Assembly (NCBI GenBank): GCA_029532625.1
Contig: JARFXM010000003.1
Coordinates: 248,001 to 312,000, forward strand
Source: Lomentospora prolificans
Taxonomy: Eukaryota > Ascomycota > Sordariomycetes > Microascales > Microascaceae
Direction of reading: 5' to 3'
DNA length: 64,000 bases
Shown: piece after piece, positions 12,011 to 23,346 of the stretch
Layout of the letters: every line of letters begins with the position of its first letter
Numbering within the stretch: position 1 is the first letter of the stretch
Notes under the pieces: model-generated
The model's database searches: none
Seen by the model: the letters and a program-made list of their open reading frames with translations, nothing else
Told to the model about the DNA's origin: nothing
Translations under genes and position numbers: made by a program

Positions 12011-12904
12011 GGGGAACCTGGTGAGTGGATGTTTATCGGGGGAGGGCCCGCGAATCGAGGAGTGCCGATGAGCGGACTGGCTCTCAAGTCAAATATTACG
12101 CGCAGCTTACAGTACAACTACCTGAAATAGAAGCACTAAGGATACTGGTTTGAAGCAATTTCGAGATGGCCTTTCTCATAACCCCAGACATGATATACTT
12201 CAACTCCAATTACCTAAACGCCTCTCCATAAAAACATGTCTGATGACCCCGGCGGCTCCGATATGCCTGGAACGACCCCTTACGGGGAGCCTCGCCTTAA
12301 TGCTATGCCCCATGAATATACTTGAAGATTAGATTTAGCGTACACAAATTTGGCATCGATGGTCGGGGCATCGGCATTCGTTTGCTCCAGCATAGTGTGC
12401 TTTGTCGTCTGGATGTCGCGCTGAATTCCCTGGGCGGCATCAAAACTTTGTTGCGAATCTGGCATACATGTTTATAGTACAGTTGGAGGGCAACCAAGGA
12501 ATATTGAGGAATATTGATGATAAACATTACTGCCAGGGGCCCCCTAGTCTCTATGCCTTGGTTCCTACACGTGAAGTCTCAGGTACTGTTGCATTAATAT
12601 TAGTGCATTATAAGTGCACATGAGTTGTGTGACTTCTCCATCACAACCCACCATCTCCGCCCTTGCTTTCTTCCCCCAGATTCCAAACAGAGAGAACCTG
12701 AGAGTGTAGTCCAGATAAGGCCAGAAAACCAATCAGTGTGCTTTCATTTCGCATACTGTGCTTGGCTGACCAAAAGGTGCGTCAGCCGTCTGCTTGGTGC
12801 AAGTGAGCCTCCATACAATGAGAATAGCTAGCTGGTCCTGCGATCCGAAAAAAAATAACAAAGCTCGGGCTCGCGATTAATTATCCTTCCATCCTCGTGC
12901 GTCG
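12011..12904. other. Spacer with no supported gene
   Basis: Nothing convincing is found. A 29-codon frame starting at 12236 (MSDDPGGSDMPG...) and a 61-codon frame on the opposite strand at 12280-12465 have somewhat protein-like composition but no recognisable domain. They may be debris of the adjacent relic. Confidence 0.5.
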
Positions 12905-13247
12905 CACACTCCGCGGAGAGCACCGAGATCGTCGTCAGTGTGCCCCCACACGCGCTCCGAGCGGATCCGGTGCTCTGCCGAATCGGGTAGTAAATCTCTT
13001 ATTGGCCGAGATCCCTCAAATCGACCCACCAGATTTCCAAAAAGGGTAGTAAATCTCTCATTGGCTGTGTCGTTTCCTGACGACGAGATATCCTGTCATC
13101 CCTAGGTTCTCCCAGTATAAGTAGCTGGCTTTCTCGCTGCCCAAGAAGATTTTCTTTTAATAAACAATCATCTCTTTCCTTATCAAACATCTTACCATAT
13201 TCGTCAAATAAAGCCTCCTCTAGTGTACGCCTCTACCATCATTCATC
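12905..13247 (+). promoter_or_regulatory. Promoter of the short-chain dehydrogenase gene
   Basis: Within 343 bp upstream of the start codon lie the 10-bp palindrome CTCCGCGGAG (12909-12918), TCCGAGCGGA (12956-12965) with inverted CCG/CGG halves, two copies of a 22-bp element ending in ATTGGC (see the repeat entry), and TATAAG at 13116-13121. Inverted CGG triplets are the usual half-sites of Zn2Cys6 regulators, and ATTGG is the CCAAT-complex site on the other strand. The TATA position predicts a 5' UTR of about 100 nt. This is a dense, inducible-looking promoter; no specific regulator is identified. Confidence 0.55.
12985..13065 (+). repeat. 22-bp direct repeat with CCAAT boxes
   Basis: Two copies, at 12985-13006 and 13044-13065, begin GGGTAGTAAATCTCT and end ATTGGC. 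They differ at one base and start 59 bp apart. Each carries an inverted CCAAT box. They sit 50-130 bp upstream of the TATA-like box of the dehydrogenase gene. Confidence 0.75.
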
Positions 13248-14391
13248 ATGCCTGCCACTACCTACCCAGAGTTCAGCATCGACACAGAGGGCCTTGAGGT
13301 CACCAAGGCCTTTGCCGACCAGGTCCGGGGAAAGACTGTCATAGTTACCGGAGTTAACCGTGCCGGTATCGGTTTCACAACTGCTCATGCTCTGGTCCGT
13401 CACACCATGTCCATAAACCCCATCCCCTCCTGCTAACATACCTCACATACCATTTCAGGCCTCCCAAGGTCCTGCCCATCTCATCGCTGCCGGCCGCAAC
13501 CTATCCAAGCTCCAAGAATCGATTGATGCCATCAAGGCAGAGTTCCCTAACGTGGACTACCGTGCTTTGAAAGTCGATCTCTCCAGCCAGGCGTCTGTCC
13601 GCTCTGCCGCCGCCGAGGTGCTGTCCTGGGACGACATCCCTGCCATCAACATCCTCATCAACAGCGCCGGCATCATGTGTGTTCCTGAACGAACACTCAG
13701 CGAAGACGGAATAGAGCTCCACTTTGCCACGAACCACATCGGCCACTGGCTCCTCACCTGTCTTCTCATGCCCAAGCTCATCAAGGCAAGCCAAGACAGC
13801 CCCAAGGGCGCCACCCGCATCGTCAACGTTACGTCGGCCTCGTCATGGGTATCTACGATGCGCTGGAGCGATATCAACTTTGAAAAACCGAACAAAGAAC
13901 TACCGCAAGTCGAGCAGCCTCCCTACGACTTCATGAAGATGTGGGGCTACACGGACGTGGAAGACAAGGCGTACATTCCCCTTGACGGGTACAATCGTAG
14001 CAAGGTTGCCAACGTGCTGAACAGCATCGGCACTACCAACCGGCTGTATGAGAGTCACGGCATCCTCTCGCTTGCCGTTCACCCGGGAATCATTCTGACG
14101 GAGCTTGCAAGGGACTTCCCAAAGGAAACGATGGACGCTGTCGGCAACCTGTCGGGGGAGGATTGGTTTCACTACAAGACTCAAGGGGCGGGCTCCTCTA
14201 CGACCTTGGTTGCAGCTCTGGACCCGAAGCTGGGACCTGGCGAGACCAGAAACGGGAAGGAGAATTATGGGGTGTTCCTTGCTGATTGTCAGATTAGCGA
14301 CGCGTGTCTCCCGCTTTCGGTCTCGAGTGACGAAGCTGACAAGTTGTGGAAACTCTCAGAGGACTTAGTTAAGGAGCAGTTTGCTTGGTAA
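13248..14391 (+). CDS. Short-chain dehydrogenase/reductase (SDR)
   Basis: Two exons (13248..13394, 13459..14391) encode 359 residues. The protein is an NAD(P)(H)-dependent classical SDR resembling the retinol-dehydrogenase/WWOX-like branch; the substrate cannot be told. The nucleotide-binding motif TGVNRAGIG is at 34-42, the NSAG motif (for NNAG) at 117-120, a Ser-rich NVTSASSW at about 173-180 supplies the catalytic Ser, and Tyr227/Lys231 form the YxxxK pair (YNRSK). No signal peptide or membrane segment is visible. The intron has an unusual GTCCGT donor and a normal TTTCAG acceptor; splicing is required because the first frame stops just after the donor. It converges on the regulator gene 181 bp away. 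The promoter is rich in CGG palindromes and CCAAT boxes, suggesting inducible expression. Confidence 0.9.
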
Positions 14392-14572
14392 GCAAACTAG
14401 ACTGCATCTAGTGGCGGCTCACCAGCTTATTACCCTCTCCTGGAGAGCGAGTGACTACTCAATACTATTGATAGTAAATAAATAACGTTCGCTTATGAGC
14501 AAGCCCTGCTATCAGAATATAATGGAGCGCATTCCCTCGTACACTCTCAAATAGCCCACTCAATATCCCTTT

Positions 14573-16169
14573 CTATTGAGTCTGATTCCACAAGGCTTGA
14601 CCTGGTCCGTCATGCAAATCATAGATCCACGGAAACTTTGCAAGCAGTGCCCGAGCGTCAGCCCAAGTCACAATCCCTAATCGCTGGGCCGTCTCATGTA
14701 TCCTTGGCACAAGCCACTCTGCATCTCCGCCCGAAATCCAAATGGCACCAACCACCATAACCCAAAGAACCAAGTCGTCCTGTTGATTTTCTTGTTGACG
14801 ATCAAGGACTTTTAAAAGACCCCTAGATGCCAGTTTATACTCGACGGTACGACGATGGTCGCGTTTTAGAAACGTCGTCATCATGAAAATCATGAGCCCT
14901 GTGCGGTACGCTGCCTGGATATCGGATTCCAGCTCTTGGCCATTGGGTTGCTCTATCCGCAGCAAACGGTAGCATATGGACATCAGCATACCTTGGAAGG
15001 TAAGTAAGTTAAGTTCCCTGTCACGTGGCCTGTCGTTAAATAAAGTAGAAAAGCGCAGGGCATCGACAAGAATTTCAAAGAAGTAGGGGTCTAGTGCGTT
15101 GTACGGGTCTAAAGATGCAATGCGGCCCTCATCTATGCTTGGCCCGTTTCTGGTGAAAAAGTCAAGCCTCTGGTCTCTAAAGAAGATCGTCGGGTCTCCA
15201 AAGATAAGAGTGAACATGATATCAGTCCTTTTGTATAGAGTTAACGCGACTTGTAGAGAAATAACAGGAATTAGTTGATAATAGACACACTCACTTGCAA
15301 ATTTTGAGTAAAAGCGGTTGATTGTCCTGTAGGCTATCAAGACCACCCCGTAACTCGACCATTCGTGCAAGGCCACGCATGTGGACTCTAGCGTCCATGT
15401 ATCTTCCCCTGAGGAACTCCTGGGTAATGAGCGACATAACGAGACCCATGGTAGAGTCGGACAGCGCGTCTGAGCCTTCTAGCCGTTTTCTGACATGAGT
15501 TATTGTACGGGACAGGTGGTACAACGCCTTTGGCGAGTTCTGGTCATTCTTGGCGAAGGTCTCGTTGCAGGCTTGCATTAGGGCAAGATTGCAATGATAG
15601 GCTTCATTTCAATGATTAGAGAGAGTGCCGCTAGACTCGAATTTTATCGGCAACTCACCTTCCTCATCGGTGAGAATTATCCTGAACCAGAAGCATTTTG
15701 ACTCGCAAAGCGAAATCCCCGGAGGAACGGGGTACATCCGATTCACCGTAAACGTAAAATCTGCAGGCAATGCCAATAACAGATACTTAGAATTGGGATC
15801 GGCATGAGACGAGAGGCCGCAGGCCCGGTAGCTTTGCATATGCTTACATTGATGAATGATGGGGAGGGAATCAGGAGTAAGCGTCACAGAATGCGCCAAA
15901 GTCTGGAAAGGCGTTCCAAAGTCCCTTGCAAGGTGGACGACGGGAAGAGATTTTTGCCCCTGGGAGGGATCAGACGCGCCTCTCCCCCTGAGTCTGCTCA
16001 CCTCATCTGCAGCTTCCGTGGCACCAGGTGCGGCCTTTGCAGGAGTGAGTTTTGACGGGCGATGCAGCTTCTTTCCTAGGTTCTTCCCCTTCATGACGTG
16101 GCGTCGCATCAGCCGCTTCGAGGCTCTGTCAGTCTCGATGCCATTTACGAAGTGGAATGAGGTTTCCAT
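14573..16169 (-). CDS. Fungal_trans_2-type regulator without zinc cluster
   Basis: Three exons, complement(15659..16169, 15295..15601, 14573..15227), give 490 residues. The start METSFHFVNG and the following RRHVMKGKNLGKK segment are typical of fungal proteins whose C-terminal two thirds match the fungal-specific transcription factor domain (PF11951/DUF3468) but that lack an N-terminal Zn2Cys6 cluster; no Cys cluster is present here. The intron joins (DEE|AYHCNLALMQ and LLLKIC|KTDIMF) restore frame and conserved context. The second intron uses the acceptor ending ACAAAAG at 15229-15228; an earlier AG would lead to a stop. The role is presumably regulatory or protein-protein interaction, but no target is known. 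It lies tail to tail with the SDR gene, so local co-regulation is possible but unproven. Confidence 0.8.
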
Positions 16170-17475
16170 GTTGTCCGGTGTGGGCTTCCTTTGTGTGGGA
16201 ATGTTTGAGGGGGATGTGGTGAGATTTCGTAGGATCGAGCCGTCTTTGCAGAGCAAGGCAGACGGAGATAAGCAAGGCGCCGACTCTAATATCCGGCAAC
16301 GGTGACGGCTGGCCGAACGCGACTTTGCGCCACAACGGCGCCGGACTATTCATCCCGAGGACTAAGGTCCACCTCCGGCCTAGCAGTGTCTCAAATTTGG
16401 CAACCCTTGCGGTGCGTGATGTCAAAGGATGCAGTTATCCTGGGATCATAATAAGCGACTCTTCAAGAAATTTGTAATCCAGGTGGCATCGGCTCGAGTA
16501 GAAGGCCGGGCCTTTTGCTCGCATTTCCTCGATCAAGGCTTCCATTTGTTTCGAAACGCGTGATAGAGCCAATCTGGGTTTCGCCAGGCCCGGCCCCTGC
16601 CACTAAAATGCGGCCTTGTTGACGAGTGGCAGATAACGATTGGCGATCCCAAGCTCGACCTCCGATCCCTCCTCCTTCATGCAGCGATGATCCCGTGGCA
16701 GTGCGTGCCGCCACATTGAAGGAAAACCCCAAAGTTCGGTACGCTGGCTTACATGAGGTCAGGGCTCCAAAGGAGAGAATGCTCGGATCGGCAGCTCAGC
16801 CCTAACATGGAAAAATAAGCTCAATGCCTTTCGAAACGGCCGTAAGTAAATTAAAGGAGCCTGTCACACCTGGATTCTGTACGCAGAAGGGCATGCTCCG
16901 GTAACGGGACGGGGGCTGAACCAGATCCTTGAGGCTGCTCCCGGGTGCACCACGACTTGTAAATCGACGACGCATTGTTGATTCCTCGGCGTTATTGGGT
17001 AGACCGACAAAACTAAACATGGGTGAACTAGCTGAATGCTACTCTGGATCATTCGGAATAGACTGATTACTGATTATTTTCTCGGTCAGATTCTTCATCA
17101 GAACCCGGACGCGGCATATCGAAGGATCGATCCTGTTCCAACTTCACGATGTCGTATGGTGATGGCCGGGCAAGAAGAGTTCGTGGGCTGTGCGGTTACA
17201 CTTCAGTGGGATCTACGAATAGGTTCACCCTCAGTTCTGAAGAGGTAAGACCTGCCTTTCGTAAACGATACTAGTAGAAACCTCCGCCGGACAGGCGAGA
17301 ATTCATCTATAAATGCCGGCCTCTCTCACGCTGTCCAGACCAGAAGAAAGACCATCTGCTCATCACAGCATCACTACAACAAACACAACTTTCAAGAACC
17401 CAGTCCTCCACTCCTAAGCCCCCCGCTCCTCTCATTAAGACTCACCTTCAAAACTCTTCTTCACCAACCATCAAG
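16170..17475. other. Intergenic region with promoter of the Cys-rich gene
   Basis: No gene is supported in the 1.3 kb between the regulator start and the Cys-rich peptide gene. Near the right end TATAAAT (17308-17314) lies about 160 bp before the peptide start codon. It is followed by a C/A-rich leader with few G residues, a style common in highly expressed fungal genes. Confidence 0.55.
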
Positions 17476-17882
17476 ATGCAGCTCTCCATCTTCACCATCG
17501 TCGCCATTGCTGCCACCGCCGCGTCCGCGATCAAGCCCGCCGAGGTTGCCCCCCGCCTCGTCGACGGTGAGTAGCATAAACTAATGAAGTCTGCCTTCAG
17601 CATCATTGGTACTGACGCATCTCACCAGCCGACCCCGTCAAGCGCGCTGCTGCTGCTCTCGACCCCGAGTTGAGGGCCCACTTGGGCGAGTTCACCGCCG
17701 GCTTCGAGAGCGTGACTGGTGCCCACGCCGAGGGTCACGAGAAACGCCAATTCGAAATCTGCCCTTATGACGTTTGCGTCGACAGGTGCAACTTTACTCC
17801 TCCCTTCTGCTTTGGCGAGTTCTGTGACTGGAACACTCTCGGCTGCATTGCTGGGTGCTGTGTCGCCTGTGGCGGATGCTAA
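17476..17882 (+). CDS. Small secreted Cys-rich peptide precursor
   Basis: Two exons (17476..17566, 17629..17882) encode 114 residues; the 62-nt intron has GTGAGT..CACCAG ends. Residues 1-18 (MQLSIFTIVAIAATAASA) form a clear signal peptide. The middle part has two Lys-Arg sites (DPVKR and HEKR), typical of Kex2 processing. Cleavage at the second would release a 44-residue C-terminal peptide starting with Gln and carrying 10 Cys, including a terminal CCVACGGC. Even Cys number, small size and an acidic, aromatic core fit a disulfide-knotted secreted peptide, as seen among effector candidates and antimicrobial peptides. I recognise no family, and no function should be assigned. A TATA box lies upstream. 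It is the first of three consecutive genes for secreted proteins. Confidence 0.85.
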
Positions 17883-18645
17883 ACGGAAGCCGTCAGGTTT
17901 GGATATTAACATATTGGAGTCGAGAATGTGGATTCGCTATTAGTACTTCGGAGATGGGGTTGGGACTATTATGTATGCAGATTGGTTTAGGGAAGTCTGA
18001 TTCGGATTATATCTTGATTTTGGTATCTAAGTGGAATATAACGCCATTCTCTAAATAAGACTCGGGACTCAGATTGTCCATGGACAGAAATATTTCTCGT
18101 GGCGGTTGCCTCGGAGAGATTAATTGCAGTATTATCCTTGATATATCTGGCGCTTAACAGTGTGCATAGAGTTCGATGTCGGCGTCAGGTTTGCCATCAG
18201 TCAGGCTTCGAGCTGGGCGCTCACAATATCAGGGGGGGTTTGCCCAGCGTGAGCTAGGCCAATGAAGTGTTGACGACTGTTATTGCTGTACTATGGCGAT
18301 GATATATTTTAATTTCCTTTTCGATAGGTCATAGACGTTGGCGGATAGGTTGAATTTCTAAAAATTCCAATGCATATTATGACGTCATTGGTTTATATGC
18401 TGTTCCTCAATGTTACTTTAAGTTGGAGATTTGCCGGATTTAACAAAACATAATAATACCTATTATAAGTTGGGAGCACAGACTGGCTTGGCTTGGTTGG
18501 GACGAAACTACATCGTAAAGACTAATGCAGTTGATATGAACCTTCTAAATATAACCGACTCTTAAAAGTAGCGCCGTTCCTCTATACCTATGCAACCCCT
18601 TCCATGCAACCGAATCAAATTTACAAGTTTGCAAGCACATATCTC
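17883..18645. other. A+T-richer convergent spacer
   Basis: No gene is seen between the facing 3' ends of the Cys-rich and metallopeptidase-like genes. The stretch is visibly richer in A+T than its surroundings and stop-rich in all frames. Confidence 0.5.
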
Positions 18646-20065
18646 TTAGACAGCATGCTTGATCACGACACCCTCGGCATTCACCATGTAGCCCCAGTCA
18701 AGTAACTGCAGCATCAGCGCAAGGTAGGCCATCGAATCTGCACAGGTTGTGTTAGAAACTAACCGTCATATCGCGCTGCAAAAACAATAATATTCTCAGA
18801 CACTTACCGGCATTCTGGGGCTGTTGGATTGCGGCCACACAGGCGAAACCATAACAATCGGGATGGTCGCCCTTGCCCTTGTCCTGCTTCCGAAGACCAT
18901 GCTTGGTGTGGAATAGCTAATAAAAGCCATTAAGTTAATATTAGCTTCAACGCGAAAAAGCACCAACGCCATCCTCGAAAGGCGATGAAAACTCACCTCA
19001 TGCAAAATGACATGCTCGGGCATCATCAACGCCTCAACGTGCCTAAAAGCTTTATCCGTCTGCTTCTTCCACTCATCCTCAATCTTCTTCAGCTCCTCAG
19101 GCAACCGGGTCTTCTCCACGAACTCGGGCGTGAGGTTCGGCCAGCCCTTGCCGGTCCACTCGTCGCGCCAGAGCTTGAACACGTCAATGTTGGCCGCCCT
19201 GCCGCCGTTCTGAAGGTTATCCGACGTCGCGGCCTTATTGGGGTCGATCTTGTTCTCGAAACGGCGGGTGACGGCCTCGGCGTCCGTCTCGAAGGGATTG
19301 TCCTTGATCTGGTACGGTTCGCCGCGGTGGCCGTGCCTTCGGAGCTCGACGCCGGCGTTGTTCCACTGGGGCCGGTTGATGAGGACGTTGACGTCTTCCC
19401 AGAGCTGTTCGCCTTTGTCGTCTGAGGAGCCTTCTACTTTTGAAAAGCGCTTGTCGTCGGCGGAGCACCAGATTTCCTAGCCGTCGATTTTGGTTAGTAC
19501 CAGCTGGTTGATAACAAGCGTGTGAACCGAGGTTGGGGTCTGGATAGTAAAGAGGAAAAAGTCATGGGGCAGCGTACTTACAATATTGTCCCAGTTGCGG
19601 GCCCAGCCAGGCCTCCATAGGAAAGCTTGGTTGGTTGTCGCGTACTCCTTAGGTAACTCCGAAATGCCTTTCATGGCCCCTATAATTCCAGATGACAAGA
19701 AGTTAATGCCAAAGCATCTCTTCGGGAAAACAAACGGTAAAACGTACTTCTAGCCACATCGTACTGGGTCTTGAGACCCTGATCACTCCAATTCTCTCCG
19801 ATGATGATCTTGAACGCCTTATCGGTGAGGTCGTCCGGGTTGAGCAGCCTGTTATAGGCGGCCTTGGCTCGCTCAACCGCGGCGCCGAATGCCTTTTGAA
19901 TACCCTCCTTCTCCGCCTCATCTATTCCGGTGTTGGCGTTAAGTTGGGCTTCAGTCAAGGTTCCGGGAGGTCTTTGAACTTACTGCAATTGGCGTCAATG
20001 GCCCAGGTACCGACGGCCAAGGCGCTATGCGCCAGAGGCAAAAGGTAGAGGAGGGAGACCTTCAT
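18646..20065 (-). CDS. Secreted HExxH metallopeptidase-like protein
   Basis: Six exons, complement(19984..20065, 19748..19921, 19582..19679, 18997..19476, 18808..18916, 18646..18737), give 344 residues. Residues 1-17 (MKVSLLYLLPLAHSALA) are a signal peptide. The zinc-binding motif HELFH spans 277-281 and is interrupted by an intron after Glu278; LFHTKHG continues on the next exon. Downstream, GDHPDCYGF (294-302) recalls the Asp/Tyr-Gly region of aspzincin (M35-type) peptidases, and NADS follows near the C-terminus as in deuterolysins, but the canonical GTxDxxYG is not exact. It is therefore probably a secreted zinc endopeptidase or a diverged relative. The first intron (62 nt) has alternatives, so residues 27-30 are uncertain. 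TATAAAT on this strand at 20102-20108 predicts a very short 5' UTR. It is divergently placed with the 660-residue secreted protein gene. Confidence 0.8.
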
Positions 20066-20964
20066 TGAGGCTGTTGTGGGACAAAATGAATTTGAGGCTG
20101 GATTTATACGGTTGAGGGAAAGAGCACATAAATGAAATTATTTTGAGGATTTTCAAGTCAACTAATTGATATAATGAGGGTGAGAGATGGCGAAAAATAT
20201 CACTAGGTTTTGGGAAATGTGTCGATATATAATACTCAACATCACAGATTCCAGAACATATCAACCTAGGCCTGCCTGACTTAGAGCTATTTTCGAATCT
20301 CATAACAGCCCCACAAAAACCCGCCTGGCTAACGGACTACAAGTAAACAAAAGCTCTGCCTCCCCGACTGGGCGGGTCGCAGGCGTTGACGATCCGCCAG
20401 CCACAGCGGTCAAATACCGGCATTTTGTTCCAAATATAGCGTAGGGCTCGCAAAATTCCCCGGATTTCACTACATTCCCCAGGGGTATAAAACAAAACGC
20501 CTGGCGGGCGCAAAGGATTAATCAATTATACGAAGGGGCACAGCCAGCATCGGGCAGTGAAATTCGGCAATTTTCAGACTCCTTCGGGAATGCCTGCCAG
20601 CGGGTGGGGCCAAGCACAGCGGGCGGCCGCGCTGCACAGCATCAACTAAACTGGCAGCTGGCCATGGTAACATTTTGGGCTGTGCGTGCGATCCTGGGAT
20701 CTGAAGCAACGGTTAGCGATGGTCGCGAAAATAGATTTACGCGGTGCTCGGTTCTTGGGATTGAATTGTTCATCGTGAAGTACGCTGTAATCATATATAG
20801 TCGGTTGTCCGACACCAAAGATCTCCAACAGGACCATCAGCTCTTCTATTATCAATCTCTTTTGTATCAACACCTACTTCTATCATTCACCCTGTTACAC
20901 CTTGGTCTCTTCGCGAAAATTTCACAACTAGAAACACAAAGACGAATCTCCTTGGAATACCAAG
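20066..20964. promoter_or_regulatory. Divergent promoter between two secreted-protein genes
   Basis: This 899-bp region lies between opposing start codons. TATAAAT occurs on the minus strand (20102-20108) close to the metallopeptidase-like gene. TATATAG (20794-20800) lies about 165 bp upstream of the 660-residue protein gene and is followed by a pyrimidine/A-rich leader. No gene is seen inside. Confidence 0.55.
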
Positions 20965-23346
20965 ATGCGATCCAGCCATCGGGGCCTTGCAGCTTTGGCT
21001 GGCGTGCTCAGTCTGGGTGTCACCAATGCCGGCATTCTTCCTACTCGGACGGATCAGATTGGCGTAGATCCTGTCACCATCTACCCAATAGATCACATCG
21101 TGTAAGTTATTAATTCTCAAACAACCCTTGCGTCAACGGAATATGAGCTAACACAGACGGGTTAAAAGCCAACATACCCTCCCACCTGACCCCAACGAGC
21201 CCACCATCACCACCGTGCCAACGATCACAACAGTGGATGGCAATCCCGCGCCGATCCGCACGACCATTGCGGTAGAGCGCTACTTCGACGTTGCTGTAGT
21301 GGAGGGTGGCGACATCGCCATCAAAGTCGTCAATCCTTCCTTGGCCGATTTCCTCAAGTCCGTCTTCCAAGAAGCCGCGTGCGGAGCTCCCGCGGCCAAG
21401 ATCCGGCGCTACCTGGAAGGCCGCCAGCCTCAGGTGTGCAACATGCCGCGGCCCCCTCGCCCCATGAATCCGAAGGCGATTGAGAAGATCAAGGGCTGGG
21501 ACCAGAGGGTCAAGATGATTAAAAACTTGTATGAGCAGATGCTGGAGAAGACGGAAGAGAACAAGGCGACGGCGGACGTGAAAAAGTTGTTGGAGCAGTT
21601 TAAGGCGGATAACCCTGAGTATACTGGTGGTGAGGCGGATGCCATGACTGATGCGGGTGTTGATTATACTATTGGCGCTGATGAGTGAGTAATATTTCCT
21701 AATACCTCTCTCAATGCGTGGCTGTTGGGGTCGTGGCTAATAATGAGTTGATATTAGGGCCGGCATCGCTGAGCTCGAGGCACAGGGTGGTGCTTCCGGT
21801 GAGCTTGGCACTCTGGGCATGAGTGTTCTCAACATGCTCTACCGCTTGTACCAGGAAGAGATTGTCCAAGGTGCCGTTGCAGGTGCTGTCGTCGTCAAGG
21901 GTGCTACGGTTGCTGAGAACCTCGTCAAGACTTTGCAGACTTACCGCACTACTACAACCACCACCCGGACAACGACGAGCACCTGCCCCGCGGCAACGGC
22001 CACCAATGTCCAAAGGGTACGTCGACGGCTTGTAGCCAAATGTTTTAATCTCAAATTCACTAACACGTCTATGTAACAACAGCCTGAATGCGGAACTTCT
22101 GACTGCAAGTACAAGGCTAAGCTCATGGGCATGGGTCCCGGCGGCGTCTGCGATGGCGTAAGTCATCTCTAGAACCCGAACAATCCAAAATACATCTACT
22201 TAGACTAATATTATCACAGGGCCCGAACGACGGATGCGACTGCAACCCCACGCGCTTCGAGCTAATCAACCACCGTGACCCCTCCGTCGATCTCATGGTT
22301 GCCTTGACCCACGCCTTCATTCCCAACGACATGCCCGTGTTCCCTCCCGTCAATGCCCAGGCCGACTGCAGCTCGAGGAAGGAAGTTTTGCAGCCCAAGC
22401 TCTTCCGACGGTAAGTATTACTGGGAATAATAATTCTGCAGCCCAAAGTTGGAACGGGGAGACTAACTGTGACTATTATTCTAGACTTGCCTCCGACTTC
22501 TGCAGCACCTGGACCACCTGGCGTCTTGACCACGCCGTTGATCGATCCTACAGTGCCGACCAGGTCGCCTGGAGGGGCTATGAGAACTGGGAGTTCAAGT
22601 TCAAGTGGGAGCCCAAGGAGGGCAAGTCGTGCGAGAACACGTGCGAGCAAATCTTTATGGATGGCTTTGGCCTGAACGGCAACTGTAAGCCAAATCCTTC
22701 GTTTCCCCCCCGCCCGCATCTCTCTCCCGCATTAATAATTGACACATTTCCAGGCGCTCCCGAAGACCACAAGTTCTCCCACAAGGGCAGCATGAACCTC
22801 GAATGCGGCACCGCCAGCTTCGAAGTCATCGACCCCGCCACCAAACCCCACGCCGAGTGCTCCCCCGACGACAGCGACGTCTTCGCCGCCACCGTCGGCG
22901 GCCCCAACGCCGAAAAGAGCACCCTCTACGGTGATTTTTGCAACCGCCTCGAAGCCGGAGAGTTCATCTCCACGCAGGACCTCAACGCCGACGGTTGGAA
23001 GTTCATCCTCTCAACCGACAAGCGTTCGGGCAACGAGTGCACGACCAAGTGCAACGACGCATTCCAGGCCATCATGGACACATGCGGGAAGCGCAAGGAG
23101 GGCAACAGGCTCGCTGATAAGGGTTGGTTCGATGCGGGATGCGTCGTTTACGGCTACGAGGTCGGCGACAAGATTGAGGACCCAGCACCTCCCCAGCCCG
23201 AGCAGCCTCCTGCCAACCCCCCTCCGCCGAAGCAGCTCTGCAACAAGGACAGCGATTGCAACCAGTGGACTTGTGATGGTGGAAAGAAGCCCGGATGCAG
23301 CAGCCAGGTTTCCGGAGATCCACTTACGAAGTATTGCGCTTGCTAA
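20965..23346 (+). CDS. Large secreted Cys-rich protein of unknown function
   Basis: Seven exons (20965..21101, 21157..21684, 21758..22016, 22083..22157, 22220..22410, 22485..22684, 22754..23346) join in frame to 660 residues. Residues 1-22 (MRSSHRGLAALAGVLSLGVTNA) are a signal peptide. The N-terminal half has a charged, helix-prone segment (about residues 140-200) and an Ala/Val-rich stretch, ending in a Thr-rich linker near 285-295. The second half is Cys-rich (PECGTSDCKYKAK, GCDCNPTRF, CENTCEQIF, NECTTKCNDAF), followed by a Pro-rich linker at about 605-625 and a final 35-residue module with six Cys ending YCAC. I recognise no enzyme motif. Similar Cys-rich C-terminal modules occur in hypothetical secreted ascomycete proteins, sometimes behind GH18 domains, but no GH18 motif is visible here. 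The exon count and consistent frame argue for a live gene. Confidence 0.8.

Noticed and set aside
13248..23346. Secondary-metabolite gene cluster around the SDR and regulator
   Set aside because: There is no polyketide synthase, peptide synthetase, terpene cyclase, P450 or transporter; the neighbours encode secreted proteins.
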